DNA of 20,411 nt from JANQTF01 sp036835375 (lineage in GTDB: Bacteria > Bacteroidota > Bacteroidia > J057), in the NCBI GenBank assembly GCA_036835375.1, contig DAITMB010000092.1, positions 1 through 20,411 of the forward strand, in the 5' to 3' direction. Below, in pieces: positions 7,670 through 15,816 of the stretch; within the stretch, counting starts at the first letter, position 1; the number at the start of each line of letters is the position of its first letter. The notes beneath the pieces were generated by a model. The model was given only the letters and a program-made list of their open reading frames with translations. It ran no database searches and was not told the origin of the DNA. The position numbers and the translations under genes are program-made.

Positions 7670-8285
7670 CTTGATTCAGCTTTTTCTCGCTTGGTATTTG
7701 TTCGTTGTTTTTGATCATGAGAATTGCCAATCCCCGTACCATTTCACCTAACATCTCTAATCAGGGAACAGAAAATCAACGGTTGTAGTCATTGTGAAAA
7801 GCGCTTTAGGGGATAAATAATTTAACACCTAAAAAAATTGCTTCTGTTTCTCATGCTACATTCGTTTTTAGATACGTCAGCGAGAGAAATCCGACCCGAG
7901 AAACCTGACACTAGATGATGATAAGGCGGGCGGCCAAGAAATCAGGGCATCATTTTTTTCTCTGACAGATCCTTTTTAGGATCGCCTCCAAAATAACGCT
8001 ACATTCTTACTTGGTTCCTTCGGCCAACTTGCTTGCAAGTGCTCAGGACAAGCTTGTGCACGAATCATGCGTCAGACTAGACTCAGGGTCCCCTCTTCTA
8101 AGAGTCTCAGACATAGCCCGCTATGCTCGATTTTCTATTTGAGTCTGGGGCCCTTTCATCCCAGCCACTCATGGTCTCCCGGCAAGCCGCGATCTTCGAT
8201 TCGTATAAAATCCTGAAGCAATCTCTGATGATTTATTTCGTCGGCACTCCTTATCTATTCATTCATCATCCTACCATCGTCTCTT
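7670..8285. other. Long intergenic region, no gene seen
   Basis: 616 bp between divergent genes. I find no ORF with protein-like composition and no tRNA. The 102-aa plus-strand ORF starting at 8123 mostly overlaps the asparaginase gene in another frame and is rejected. Two small perfect palindromes stand out: a 6-bp stem GATCCT/AGGATC around 7967-7981 and ACTTGC/GCAAGT around 8029-8042. The promoters of both flanking genes must lie here, but no perfect TAnnTTTG was recognised close to either start. Confidence 0.5.
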
Positions 8286-9305
8286 ATGGACATTTTTATG
8301 CACAACATAAGTTATTTGCTCGTCATCGCTTTCTTGATATCTGGAAAAGTAGCAGCGCAGGATCGTCCCGATTGGGTCATTGTAATCCATGGCGGAGCTG
8401 GGAACATCAATCGAGAAAACCTGAGCGCTGAGCGAGAGGCTGAATACCGAGCAGCACTTACCGAGGCGCTCAACATCGGTTCTGCGATCTTGGAAGAGGG
8501 GGGCCACAGCGGCGACGCAGTCGAATACACCATTCGATACCTCGAGGACCATCCTCTCTTCAATGCAGGGAAAGGCGCTGTATTCACCGCCGACACGACT
8601 GTCGAGCTGGATGCGTCCTTCATGGATGGACGCACGCGTAGCGCGGGGGCCGTCGCGGGTGTCACTACCATCAAGCATCCCATATCGGCAGCTCGGCGCG
8701 TGATGGATAGTTCTGCTCATGTCATGCTGGCAGGACGGGGAGCAGAGGAATTTGCAGAAATGCAAGGCCTTCAATTGGTTGAGAATGACTACTTCCATAC
8801 GGAAGCGCGACTTCAGTCCCTGTATCGACAGCAAGCTGAGTTGAGCACTGCCCCCGTACCCCCAGACAGTGCGCCCCTCATAAAAAAATTTGGGACCGTG
8901 GGATGCGTAGCCATGGATCGGGAGGGAAATCTCTCAGCTGGCACCTCCACGGGCGGTATGAGTAACAAGCGATTTGGAAGAATTGGGGATGCACCAATTA
9001 TCGGCGCGGGCACCTTTGCCGACAATGCCACCTGCGCGGTCTCGTGCACAGGCCACGGCGAATATTTTATTCGGTGGGTCGTGGCATACGACGTGTCCGC
9101 CATGATGGCCTACGGGGAGCTGAGCCTCCAAGAGGCAGCGGATCGGGTCATCATGCAAAAGCTCGTAGAAGTGGGCGGTTCCGGCGGATTAATTGCTGTG
9201 GACGCCAAAGGTGAAGTCGCCCTTCCATTCAACTCTGACGGAATGTATCGCGGATACCGAAAGTCCACAGGAGAGCAATCAGTCGCCATCTTCGCCGAAA
9301 ACTAA
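8286..9305 (+). CDS. Exported isoaspartyl peptidase / L-asparaginase (Ntn hydrolase)
   Basis: 339 aa; an ATG at codon 5 (8298) is an alternative start. A signal peptide (about 5-25, ISYLLVIAFLISGKVAAQ) precedes the mature protein, which begins with the family's VIHGGAGNI. This plant-type asparaginase family (T2) is made as an inactive chain that cleaves itself before a threonine. Here that is Thr204 in KKFGTVGCVAMD, followed by the expected GTSTGG (219-224), GRIGDAPIIGAGTFAD (231-246) and TGHGE (255-259). NAGKGAVFT (93-101) is also typical. The enzyme hydrolyses beta-aspartyl dipeptides and often asparagine. The signal peptide implies periplasmic work on damaged or scavenged peptides. It is monocistronic, with a terminator-like hairpin 24 nt after the stop. 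Confidence 0.95.
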   Translation: MDIFMHNISYLLVIAFLISGKVAAQDRPDWVIVIHGGAGNINRENLSAEREAEYRAALTEALNIGSAILEEGGHSGDAVEYTIRYLEDHPLFNAGKGAVFTADTTVELDASFMDGRTRSAGAVAGVTTIKHPISAARRVMDSSAHVMLAGRGAEEFAEMQGLQLVENDYFHTEARLQSLYRQQAELSTAPVPPDSAPLIKKFGTVGCVAMDREGNLSAGTSTGGMSNKRFGRIGDAPIIGAGTFADNATCAVSCTGHGEYFIRWVVAYDVSAMMAYGELSLQEAADRVIMQKLVEVGGSGGLIAVDAKGEVALPFNSDGMYRGYRKSTGEQSVAIFAEN

Positions 9306-9329
9306 CGATCTAGCGGGTTTCGCCCCTCA

Positions 9330-9357
9330 CCTCGCGGGTTTTCCCCAACCCGCGAGG
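9330..9357 (+). terminator. Terminator-like hairpin, first copy of a repeated hairpin
   Basis: Perfect 11-bp GC-rich stem CCTCGCGGGTT/AACCCGCGAGG with a 6-nt loop, 24 nt after the asparaginase stop codon and followed by TTTACTT. It may act as a terminator. The same stem returns at 9414-9443. Confidence 0.65.
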
Positions 9358-9413
9358 TTTACTTAGGGCATTGTTGCAGACCTCCATAATTCGATCAACT
9401 GGCCATTCTGGAG

Positions 9414-9443
9414 TCCTCGCGGGTTGAAGAAAACCCGCGAGGA
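9414..9443. repeat. Second copy of the CCTCGCGGGTT hairpin
   Basis: Perfect 12-bp stem TCCTCGCGGGTT/AACCCGCGAGGA with a different 6-nt loop (GAAGAA). The arms repeat those of 9330-9357 exactly while the loop and the sequence between copies differ, as expected for a REP-like intergenic palindrome family or a duplicated terminator. No T run follows on either strand, so a terminator role is doubtful for this copy. Confidence 0.7.
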
Positions 9444-9551
9444 CATCTATCCCTATCTACAAGGTTTTGCCGCGGATGCATGACTACACCCGAATGATTT
9501 CCCCTGCAATCATTTTTGGTGAAATGGCAGAGATTTGGGCTGATCACCTGT

Positions 9552-9559
9552 TACTTTTG
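9552..9559 (+). promoter_or_regulatory. Possible -7 box (TACTTTTG) of the glycosyltransferase operon
   Basis: Perfect TAnnTTTG, 28 nt before the ATG at 9588. A TTTG lies upstream but with a 14-nt spacer, shorter than the usual 17-23. If used, transcription would start near 9566 with a leader of about 22 nt. Confidence 0.4.
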
Positions 9560-9587
9560 TCAGAGGACTTCTTGATACCCCTCGCTC

Positions 9588-11147
9588 ATGTCTGTTACCT
9601 CTCTTCGTTGGTCCCCCCGATCCGTATTGTTGCTTAGCTTGCTGCTGACTGTGGGCTTGCGGGTTCCGTTTTTGCCAATCACCTTCTTCAATGTGGATGA
9701 AGCGGTGAGCGCGGTTGCTGCCGAGGCTATCCGCGACGGTGGCTTGCCCTATCGCGACGCGATCGACCACCGAGGTCCATTGACTTATTATGCCTATGCT
9801 GTCGTGTTTGCGTTGATGGGGGAGGGAAGTATGTGGGCGGTTCATGTGGGATACCTTTTGATAGTCTTGGCGATGCAAGTATTGGTGTTTGGGCTGGGTA
9901 AATGGCTTCACGGTGCGTGGTGCGGTGCTTGGGCTGCCTTGGCCTATGGCGTGTTTGCCTGGTCCAATCCCTTTCATGAAATGTGGGCTGCCCACACCGA
10001 ATGGCTGTTGACCCTGTTGTCTGCGGGTGGGCTGCTGATGCTGCTCCGTCACGGTCAACAGGCGCAGGTCGGCTACTTGTTGCTAATGGGAGTTTGCTGG
10101 GGGTTGGCAACTCTTTCCAAACAGGTAGCTGTGCTGGAATGCGGGGCTATTCTGGGTTTTTGGGGCTGGCTGCGTTGGCGTGAGGGCAAATGGCGGTCTT
10201 GGTGGGGAGAGTTGGCTTGGATAGGGTTGGGAGGTGCGGTCACGCTGGGCGGCGTGGCGGGATATTTCTGGGCGCGGGGAGCCTGGTCGGACTGGGTTTT
10301 TTATGTGTGGACCTACAACACCCAGTATTACATGCCCGAAGTGACGGGGTTGCGTCGCTGGGAAAATGCGATCAAATTGCTGGGTTACTTTATTGTCAAT
10401 AAACCGCTGCTGTTATTGTTGTTGGGGTTGGCAGCTTGGCGGCTGCCACGCCTTTGGGATCTAGAGACTTTTCGGCGGGAAGGCTGGTTGTGGGCCTGGG
10501 TGGGAGGGAGCGTGCTGGCAGCGCTGGCCGGCGGACGCGTTTTTTTGCATTATCTCATCCCGGCACTGGCACCACTGAGTCTGCTATCAGCCTTGGGCTT
10601 GATGCAGTTGTGGGATCATCGACCCGGTTGGCTTCGTCGGTCACAGGTGCTGTGTTTGGGGAGCCTGGGCCTCCTGATTTCGCTTGGAACCACGTTTTAC
10701 ACCACGGCTTTCTTGCTAAAGGAAGATATGTCGGTGACTGAATTCCTTCCTTTTGTCGAGACGATTCGCGCCCAAAGCCAGCCTGATGAACCCATCTTTG
10801 TTTGGGGATTTGCTCCGGAGTTATACTATTTGAGCGGGCGGCCTCCAGCCAGTCGTTTTTCTTTCTGCAACGTTCTCACGGGGTACATTCCCGCTGGCAA
10901 TGAAAGCAAAGTCGATACCCGCTACGCGATCGTGCCAGGGGTTTGGGACAGCTTGTATCAGGATTTGTCCCGGCGATGGCCGAGTTTTATCGTCGATACC
11001 CAGCCTGCAAATTATCGGGAATACGGGAAGTTTTCATTGGCCGAATATCCTTTGGGAGACTGGATGGAGCACCGTTATATACTGGACAGCACCTTTCACC
11101 GGGAGTACCCCGAGGCTATTTTCCACCTGTATCGACGACAACCATGA
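9588..11147 (+). CDS. GT-C membrane glycosyltransferase (GT39/ArnT-like)
   Basis: 519 aa with about ten or more hydrophobic segments and an unusually high tryptophan content. The first segment (about 12-30) is followed by the acidic pair Asp37-Glu38 in FFNVDEAV, the position of the catalytic aspartate in the first periplasmic loop of GT-C enzymes, and then DAIDHRGPLTYY, matching the conserved loop of GT39/PMT-type family members. The last 140 or so residues are a soluble periplasmic tail. Such enzymes take a sugar from a polyprenyl-phosphate donor and place it on a lipid, glycan or protein outside the cytoplasmic membrane. It is the first gene of a three-gene operon; its stop overlaps the next start (ATGA at 11144-11147). 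Acceptor and sugar cannot be read from sequence. Confidence 0.85.
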   Translation: MSVTSLRWSPRSVLLLSLLLTVGLRVPFLPITFFNVDEAVSAVAAEAIRDGGLPYRDAIDHRGPLTYYAYAVVFALMGEGSMWAVHVGYLLIVLAMQVLVFGLGKWLHGAWCGAWAALAYGVFAWSNPFHEMWAAHTEWLLTLLSAGGLLMLLRHGQQAQVGYLLLMGVCWGLATLSKQVAVLECGAILGFWGWLRWREGKWRSWWGELAWIGLGGAVTLGGVAGYFWARGAWSDWVFYVWTYNTQYYMPEVTGLRRWENAIKLLGYFIVNKPLLLLLLGLAAWRLPRLWDLETFRREGWLWAWVGGSVLAALAGGRVFLHYLIPALAPLSLLSALGLMQLWDHRPGWLRRSQVLCLGSLGLLISLGTTFYTTAFLLKEDMSVTEFLPFVETIRAQSQPDEPIFVWGFAPELYYLSGRPPASRFSFCNVLTGYIPAGNESKVDTRYAIVPGVWDSLYQDLSRRWPSFIVDTQPANYREYGKFSLAEYPLGDWMEHRYILDSTFHREYPEAIFHLYRRQP

Positions 11148-12466
11148 AGCAGCGCATCGACATCATTGGCGGTGGAGCCAGTGGACTCGCCTGTGCCTAC
11201 GAACTCTCCTGCCTGGATTTGTCTCTCGACATTCATGTTTGGGAGGCACAGGCGAAGTTGGGCGGTCTGGCAGGAAGTTTTGATACACTCGATTTTCAAG
11301 TAGAAAAATTTTATCACCACATTTTCAAACGCGACACGGCCATCCAGCAGCTCATCAGCGAAATGGGGCTTCAGGAGGATCTTATTTGGCGACCTGCTGC
11401 CACAGGATCCTATTATGCTTCTCAATCCTATCGCCTTTCTTCTCCTTTGGACGTCTTGCGCTTTTATCCACTGCCATTTTGGGATCGTCTGCGCATGGGT
11501 TTTCTCGTGTTGCACGCGCGAACCGTGCGCGATTGGCGGCAATTAGACGACACCTCGGTCAAAGACTACCTGCTGCGTATGGCTGGCAAGCGGGTGTATG
11601 AAGTCGTGTGGGAACCCTTGCTCAAAGGGAAATTTGGCCCATATGCCGAGCAAGTATCGGCAGCTTGGCTCTGGTGCAAGCTCGTGGATCGGGGAAGCTC
11701 GCGCAATGCAGAAGGGTTTGAATACCTGGGCTACCTGAAGGGCGGTATGGGAAGGCTTTTTGAGCAGGTAGGGCAAGTGTTGCTGCAAAAAGGCCATACG
11801 ATTCACCGGGGAGCAGGCGTGAGCGCCTTGCAAGTCGAGGGCAACCGGATCACCGGGCTACACACCTCTTCCGGCCTAGTGGAGGCAACTTGGGTGGTGG
11901 CGGCGACCCAATTACCAGATTTGGTGCGAATGCTCCCGCCTACAGAGCAAGTCTATCGCGATGCCCTCTCACGCATCGGATTTTTGGGCAATGTGTGTCT
12001 GGTGTGGAGCCTTAGGCAGACCTTGTCGGAATTTTATTGGACCAATGTCACCGATCCTGCGGCTCCATTTGTCGGGGTGGTCGAGCAGACCAACTGGGCA
12101 GATCCGGCTGCCTTCAACGATCGGCATTTGGTGTACCTTTCTGCCTACGTGCCGCCGGGAGATCCGCGACAGCAAATGGATGCCGCCGCTTTGACGGAGC
12201 TGTATTTGCCGTTTGTACAAAAAATGTTTCCTCACTTCCTGCCCGACGACATTTTGGATGCCTGGGTATGGCAAGCGGAGTCCGCACAGCCCATCGTGAC
12301 TGTCGGCTATCGGCACCTGATTCCGGCGGAAGATACTCCGTTGGAGAATTTGTTTCTTTGTACCATGGCTCAGATTTATCCCAACGATCGGCAGGTCTCC
12401 AACGGCATCGGGCGTGCCCGTGCCTTGGCCAAACGCCTGGCCACGAAAATCCGGACTTCGCACTAA
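11144..12466 (+). CDS. NAD(P)/FAD-dependent oxidoreductase (amine oxidase / protoporphyrinogen oxidase-like)
   Basis: 440 aa. The N-terminal dinucleotide-binding motif IIGGGASGLACAYEL (Gly9, Gly11, Gly14) and Glu34 at the end of the second strand (HVWEAQAKLGGLAGS) fit an FAD-binding Rossmann fold of the amine oxidase/phytoene desaturase type. The C-terminal NLFLCTMAQIYPNDRQVSNG matches the second FAD contact of this superfamily. No signal peptide, so it acts in the cytosol or at the inner membrane surface. The start at 11144 overlaps the preceding stop, which implies translational coupling; a longer in-frame ORF from 10943 would lie inside the glycosyltransferase gene and is rejected. The family includes UDP-galactopyranose-mutase-like, protoporphyrinogen oxidase and polyprenyl desaturase-type enzymes. 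Placed between two glycosyltransferases, it probably modifies a sugar or the lipid carrier, but the reaction is unknown. Confidence 0.85.
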   Translation: MKQRIDIIGGGASGLACAYELSCLDLSLDIHVWEAQAKLGGLAGSFDTLDFQVEKFYHHIFKRDTAIQQLISEMGLQEDLIWRPAATGSYYASQSYRLSSPLDVLRFYPLPFWDRLRMGFLVLHARTVRDWRQLDDTSVKDYLLRMAGKRVYEVVWEPLLKGKFGPYAEQVSAAWLWCKLVDRGSSRNAEGFEYLGYLKGGMGRLFEQVGQVLLQKGHTIHRGAGVSALQVEGNRITGLHTSSGLVEATWVVAATQLPDLVRMLPPTEQVYRDALSRIGFLGNVCLVWSLRQTLSEFYWTNVTDPAAPFVGVVEQTNWADPAAFNDRHLVYLSAYVPPGDPRQQMDAAALTELYLPFVQKMFPHFLPDDILDAWVWQAESAQPIVTVGYRHLIPAEDTPLENLFLCTMAQIYPNDRQVSNGIGRARALAKRLATKIRTSH

Positions 12467-12477
12467 CCGCCGAGGCT

Positions 12478-13470
12478 ATGAATGCAAACACACCGCAGGG
12501 CAAGGCTGGCTTGATCAGTCTGGTGATCCCGGTTTACAACGAAGAAGCGGTACTTCCGCTGTTGTTAGCGCGCTTATGGGCGGCGGCACCGGCTTGGGGG
12601 CGGTCATATGAGCTGATTTTGGTGGACGATGGCTCCACCGATGATTCCGTCGCCCTGGTTCGGGAGTTGAGCCGGGGCCGACCGGAGGTCAAATTAGTGC
12701 GGCTGTCAAGAAACTTTGGGCATCAGGCTGCGATTTCGGCGGGGTTGAAGCTGGCAAATGGTGATGCGGTGATTCTGCTAGATGGAGACTTGCAGGATCC
12801 GCCGGAGGTGCTGGGTCAGTTTTTAGAGAAATGGGAGGAGGGCTTCGAAGTGGTGTACGCGATTCGGGAAAAGCGGAAAGAAAGCCTAGTGAAGCGGACA
12901 CTGTATGGGGGATTTTATCGTCTATTGCGGGCGGTCAGTGATTTGGATATTCCCTTAGATAGTGGCGATTTTTGTCTGATGGATCGAAAGGTGGTAGAAG
13001 TGCTCAAGCTGGAGTTGCCCGAGAGCATTCGCTTCGTGCGGGGCCTGCGGACTTTTGTGGGGTTTCGCCAAATCGGGTTGAAGGTGGAGCGCGACCGCCG
13101 CGCGGCTGGCGAGTCCAAATATGGTTACCGAGAACTCATGGGCTTGGCGCTAGATGGTATCTTTGGGTTTTCGTTGTTACCGCTGCGCATCGCCAGCTAC
13201 ATGGGCCTGGTCATTGCGCTGCCTTCGTTTTTACTGGGTGCCTTCTTCATTGTTCACCGAATTTTTAATTTCAAACTTTTTGGGTATAGCCCTACCGACA
13301 CGCCGGGCCTTGCATCTTTGGCAACAGGAATTTTTTTCCTCGGGGGCGTGGTGCTTATTATTTTAGGGATCATCGGAGAGTATCTGGGGCGAATCTATGT
13401 TGAGGTCAAGCAAAGACCTACTTTTTTGATTCGAGAGATTGAGGAAATGAAGTCAGAATCGGAGCAGTAA
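12478..13470 (+). CDS. Polyprenyl-phosphate-type glycosyltransferase family 2 with two C-terminal TM helices
   Basis: 330 aa. The GT-A domain shows SLVIPVYNEEAVL (14-26), LVDDGSTDDS (49-57), RNFGHQAAISAGL (78-90) and DGDLQDPPE (102-110), which carries the metal- and nucleotide-sugar-binding DxD. GESKYGYREL (211-220) is the usual segment before the membrane part, and two hydrophobic helices follow (about 231-258 and 280-302). This is the layout of DPM1/ArnC/GtrB-like enzymes, which move a sugar from a nucleotide donor onto polyprenyl phosphate at the cytoplasmic face. The ATG at 12478 starts 11 nt after the preceding stop, with GAGG in the gap; the longer ORF from 12037 overlaps the previous gene and is rejected. 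It is the expected donor-making partner of the GT-C enzyme at 9588-11147. Confidence 0.9.
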   Translation: MNANTPQGKAGLISLVIPVYNEEAVLPLLLARLWAAAPAWGRSYELILVDDGSTDDSVALVRELSRGRPEVKLVRLSRNFGHQAAISAGLKLANGDAVILLDGDLQDPPEVLGQFLEKWEEGFEVVYAIREKRKESLVKRTLYGGFYRLLRAVSDLDIPLDSGDFCLMDRKVVEVLKLELPESIRFVRGLRTFVGFRQIGLKVERDRRAAGESKYGYRELMGLALDGIFGFSLLPLRIASYMGLVIALPSFLLGAFFIVHRIFNFKLFGYSPTDTPGLASLATGIFFLGGVVLIILGIIGEYLGRIYVEVKQRPTFLIREIEEMKSESEQ

Positions 13471-13611
13471 ATCGGTGATTTTGTGAAGGGGAATTAATGT
13501 TAGGCATCTCGTTTTTACTTTTTTGAGGTAAAATATATTACTGGTTGTTGTAAGTCTCGTTTTTCATTCAGGCTGCATTTTTTCTGATTTCTCGATAAAG
13601 CACAAAAAAGT

Positions 13612-13632
13612 CCTCCTCCAAAAACAAGGAGG
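13612..13632 (-). terminator. Rho-independent terminator for the zinc-ribbon gene
   Basis: Read on the minus strand, a CCTCCT/AGGAGG stem with a 9-nt loop is followed shortly by a run of six T (plus-strand A run at 13604-13609). It lies 37 nt past the stop codon of the small zinc-ribbon gene. The stem is short, so strength is moderate. Confidence 0.6.
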
Positions 13633-13669
13633 GCCATTCAATATCATTTATTCGGATTCGCTAAAAGGC

Positions 13670-13861
13670 TCACTTCTTTTCTCGCCGCCATTTCCGGTAT
13701 TCGACGATTTCGCAGTGCCAGCACACGTCTTCCCCTGCTTCGAGGGGAACACCACAGCTCTTGCATTTACCCTTGTCTTGCTTCTTGGGCGCAGGGCTGA
13801 AAATGGAGTCAGCTCCGCGAAGAAGGACCCATACAAGAAAGAGCGCAATTAAGATTTTCAT
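13670..13861 (-). CDS. Small membrane-anchored zinc-ribbon protein
   Basis: 63 aa from ATG 13861 (MKILIALFLVWVLLRG). It has one N-terminal hydrophobic segment (about 2-15) and a short linker, then a treble-clef/zinc-ribbon pattern with Cys33, Cys36, Cys47 and Cys50 (CKSC...CWHC), and a very basic tail (EYRKWRREKK). The pattern suits a structural Zn site on the cytoplasmic or membrane-proximal side; I do not recognise a named family. An in-frame ATG at 13909 would add 16 residues and bury the hydrophobic start, so the shorter form is preferred. It follows the ABC exporter gene by 96 bp on the same strand and ends before a terminator, so co-transcription is likely. Function unknown. Confidence 0.7.
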   Translation of the reverse strand: MKILIALFLVWVLLRGADSIFSPAPKKQDKGKCKSCGVPLEAGEDVCWHCEIVEYRKWRREKK

Positions 13862-13957
13862 GGTTCGATGGGTTATAGGTAGTGAATAGTCCCATCCAAT
13901 ACGAACCATGTTCAGGCATAGTTTCGCAATTGATCATGAGTCCGGCAGGACACGTCT

Positions 13958-15751
13958 TTACTGGTAGCCTTTTGCCTGAAGTAGAAAGAGTTCCGAATAA
14001 AGGCCTTTTTGTGCTAACAGTGCCTCGTGCGTTCCAATTTCGATCAGTTTGCCATGTTTCAGCACCAAGATTCGGTGGGCCATTCTCACTGTCGAAAAGC
14101 GGTGAGAGATCAAGACTGCCATTTTGCCTTGGGTCAAATCAGCGAACCGCTCAAACACTTCGTATTCGGCCCGAGCATCAAGTGCAGCGGTGGGTTCATC
14201 GAGAATGAGGACTTCTGCATCGCGCATGTAGGCGCGCGCCAAGGCGATTTTCTGCCATTGCCCGCCTGAAAGATCTTGGCCTCCTTCAAATCGGCGGCCC
14301 AGCATCTGGTCATATTTCATGGGGAGAGAATCCACCACGGTGTCCGCGAGGCTGCGCTGGGCTGCTTCTTCGATCCGAAACGATTCTTCCAGCGCTTCGA
14401 TACGACCTACGGCAATGTTTTCGCCAGCCTTCATTTGAAATCTGGCATAATCTTGAAAAATAATGCCAATGTTTTCGCGAAGCTGACTCAAATCATACTC
14501 TTTGAGGTTGCGACCGTCGAGGAGAATGCGGCCTTCTTCGGGATGGTAGAGTCGCGCCAAGAGTTTGACCAAAGTGGTCTTGCCAGCGCCATTTTCCCCG
14601 ACCAGCGCTAGTTTCTCCCCCGGAAAAAGCTGGAAACTCAGGTCCTTGATCGCAAAGATCTCCGTGCCGGGATAGCGAAAGCTCACGTGTTCGAACTGGA
14701 AGCCGAGCTGCACAGGCTTGGGAAAAGGCAGGGCCTGAGCTGGTGAGGTGATCGAGGGCTTGAGTTGGAGGAAGTCAAACAAATCTTGCAAGTACAAGGC
14801 GCTTTGTGCGATGGAGCCTAGTTGCGTCAACATGGACTGAAGCAATCCTCTCATTCGGGCGAAGGATCCGGAAAGAAAGGTGAGGTCGCCGAGGGTGATG
14901 CTCCCACTGATGGCCTGCAACAGGATCACGAAGTAGGCGGCATAGTAGCCGACCGTCCCAATGCTGGTGAACAAAAATCCCCAGGTTGCGCGCTTGATCA
15001 CCAAGCCTTTATTGACATCATAATAGCTTCTTGCCAGGTTGCGAAATCGGTCCCGGAGGTAGGTCGCCAACCCAAATATTTTCACCTCCTTGGCCATTTG
15101 ATCACTTGCTCCGACGTAGCGAAGGTAATCCAGCTCTCTTCGTTCAGGCGTCCAATTGCGGGTGAGCGAATAGCTACGCTGGTTGAAGTGCAGCTCGCTC
15201 AGAAAAGAGGGTATCACGGCCACGACCAGCAGGAGGATCAACCAAGGGTTGAACACCACCAAGCCCGCACCAAAAAAGAGGACTGTGATGGCATCTTGCA
15301 CTTCAGAGAGAATCTGCGACATCAGGTAGGTCCGCGCCGTGGTCTGCTGTCGGGCGCGCTCCAGCTTGTCATAAAACTTAGGATCCTCAAATTGGGCCAG
15401 ATCCAGGTTTGCGGCGTGCTCGATGAGCTGTTCCGAGGTCGCGTTGGAGAGGAGGTCGCCCAACAAGGCATCCACCAGCGAGATGGCCCGGCTCAGTCCG
15501 GCCGAGAGCAAGCCAATGGCCAGCTCCGCTCCGACCATCCACCACAGAAAAGTCTGATCGCCTTGGCCCTGGGTCAGGGCCACCACTTCATCCAAAATCA
15601 GCTTGCCAATGTAGAGGGAGGTAACGGGGACCACTGCCTGAACCAAGCGCAGCAAGACATTGGCCAGGGTCATGCCTCGATTTGTGGCCCAAATCAGTCG
15701 CAGAAAGGGTGGCAAATGCCGAAGCGCCCGGATGCTTTTCCGGAAGCTCAT
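13958..15751 (-). CDS. ABC exporter, fused permease and ATPase
   Basis: 597 aa from ATG 15751 (MSFRKSIRALRHL). An upstream in-frame ATG at 15808 adds 19 polar residues. The later start is favoured because AGGAAG sits just before it and a TACTTTTT promoter-like box (15809-15816) would place the transcript start beyond the first ATG. The permease domain (about 1-315) has the usual type I exporter helices. The ATPase has Walker A GENGAGKTT (385-393), a Q-loop at Gln433, signature LSGGQ (494-498), Walker B VLILDEPT with Asp518/Glu519, and the H-loop at His550. It works as a homo- or heterodimer in the inner membrane; the substrate (lipid, peptide or drug) cannot be read. The zinc-ribbon gene lies downstream and the FKBP gene upstream behind a terminator. 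Confidence 0.93.
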   Translation of the reverse strand: MSFRKSIRALRHLPPFLRLIWATNRGMTLANVLLRLVQAVVPVTSLYIGKLILDEVVALTQGQGDQTFLWWMVGAELAIGLLSAGLSRAISLVDALLGDLLSNATSEQLIEHAANLDLAQFEDPKFYDKLERARQQTTARTYLMSQILSEVQDAITVLFFGAGLVVFNPWLILLLVVAVIPSFLSELHFNQRSYSLTRNWTPERRELDYLRYVGASDQMAKEVKIFGLATYLRDRFRNLARSYYDVNKGLVIKRATWGFLFTSIGTVGYYAAYFVILLQAISGSITLGDLTFLSGSFARMRGLLQSMLTQLGSIAQSALYLQDLFDFLQLKPSITSPAQALPFPKPVQLGFQFEHVSFRYPGTEIFAIKDLSFQLFPGEKLALVGENGAGKTTLVKLLARLYHPEEGRILLDGRNLKEYDLSQLRENIGIIFQDYARFQMKAGENIAVGRIEALEESFRIEEAAQRSLADTVVDSLPMKYDQMLGRRFEGGQDLSGGQWQKIALARAYMRDAEVLILDEPTAALDARAEYEVFERFADLTQGKMAVLISHRFSTVRMAHRILVLKHGKLIEIGTHEALLAQKGLYSELFLLQAKGYQ

Positions 15752-15808
15752 TTGTTCTTCCTCTGTATTACCCTTGCTAGATGCTCGGTTGCCTCGATTG
15801 GTAGCCAT

Positions 15809-15816
15809 AAAAAGTA
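15809..15816 (-). promoter_or_regulatory. Possible -7 box (TACTTTTT) of the ABC exporter gene
   Basis: On the minus strand this is one base off TAnnTTTG and is preceded, after a 20-nt spacer, by TTG (partial -33 TTTG). It ends immediately before the ATG at 15808, so if active it would force use of the downstream ATG at 15751. Confidence 0.35.

Noticed and set aside
7670..8285. Hidden tRNA, CRISPR or small RNA in the long intergenic region
   Set aside because: No cloverleaf, no spaced direct repeats and only two very short palindromes were seen.
8123..8431. 102-aa plus-strand ORF before the asparaginase gene
   Set aside because: It overlaps the asparaginase gene in a different frame and its composition is not protein-like.
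10943..11143. N-terminal extension of the FAD oxidoreductase ORF
   Set aside because: It lies inside the glycosyltransferase gene in another frame and has no family match; the FAD-binding motif begins right after the ATG at 11144.
12037..12477. Upstream extension of the GT2 ORF
   Set aside because: It overlaps the oxidoreductase gene for 430 bp and is unlike GT2 proteins; the ATG at 12478 gives the normal N-terminus.
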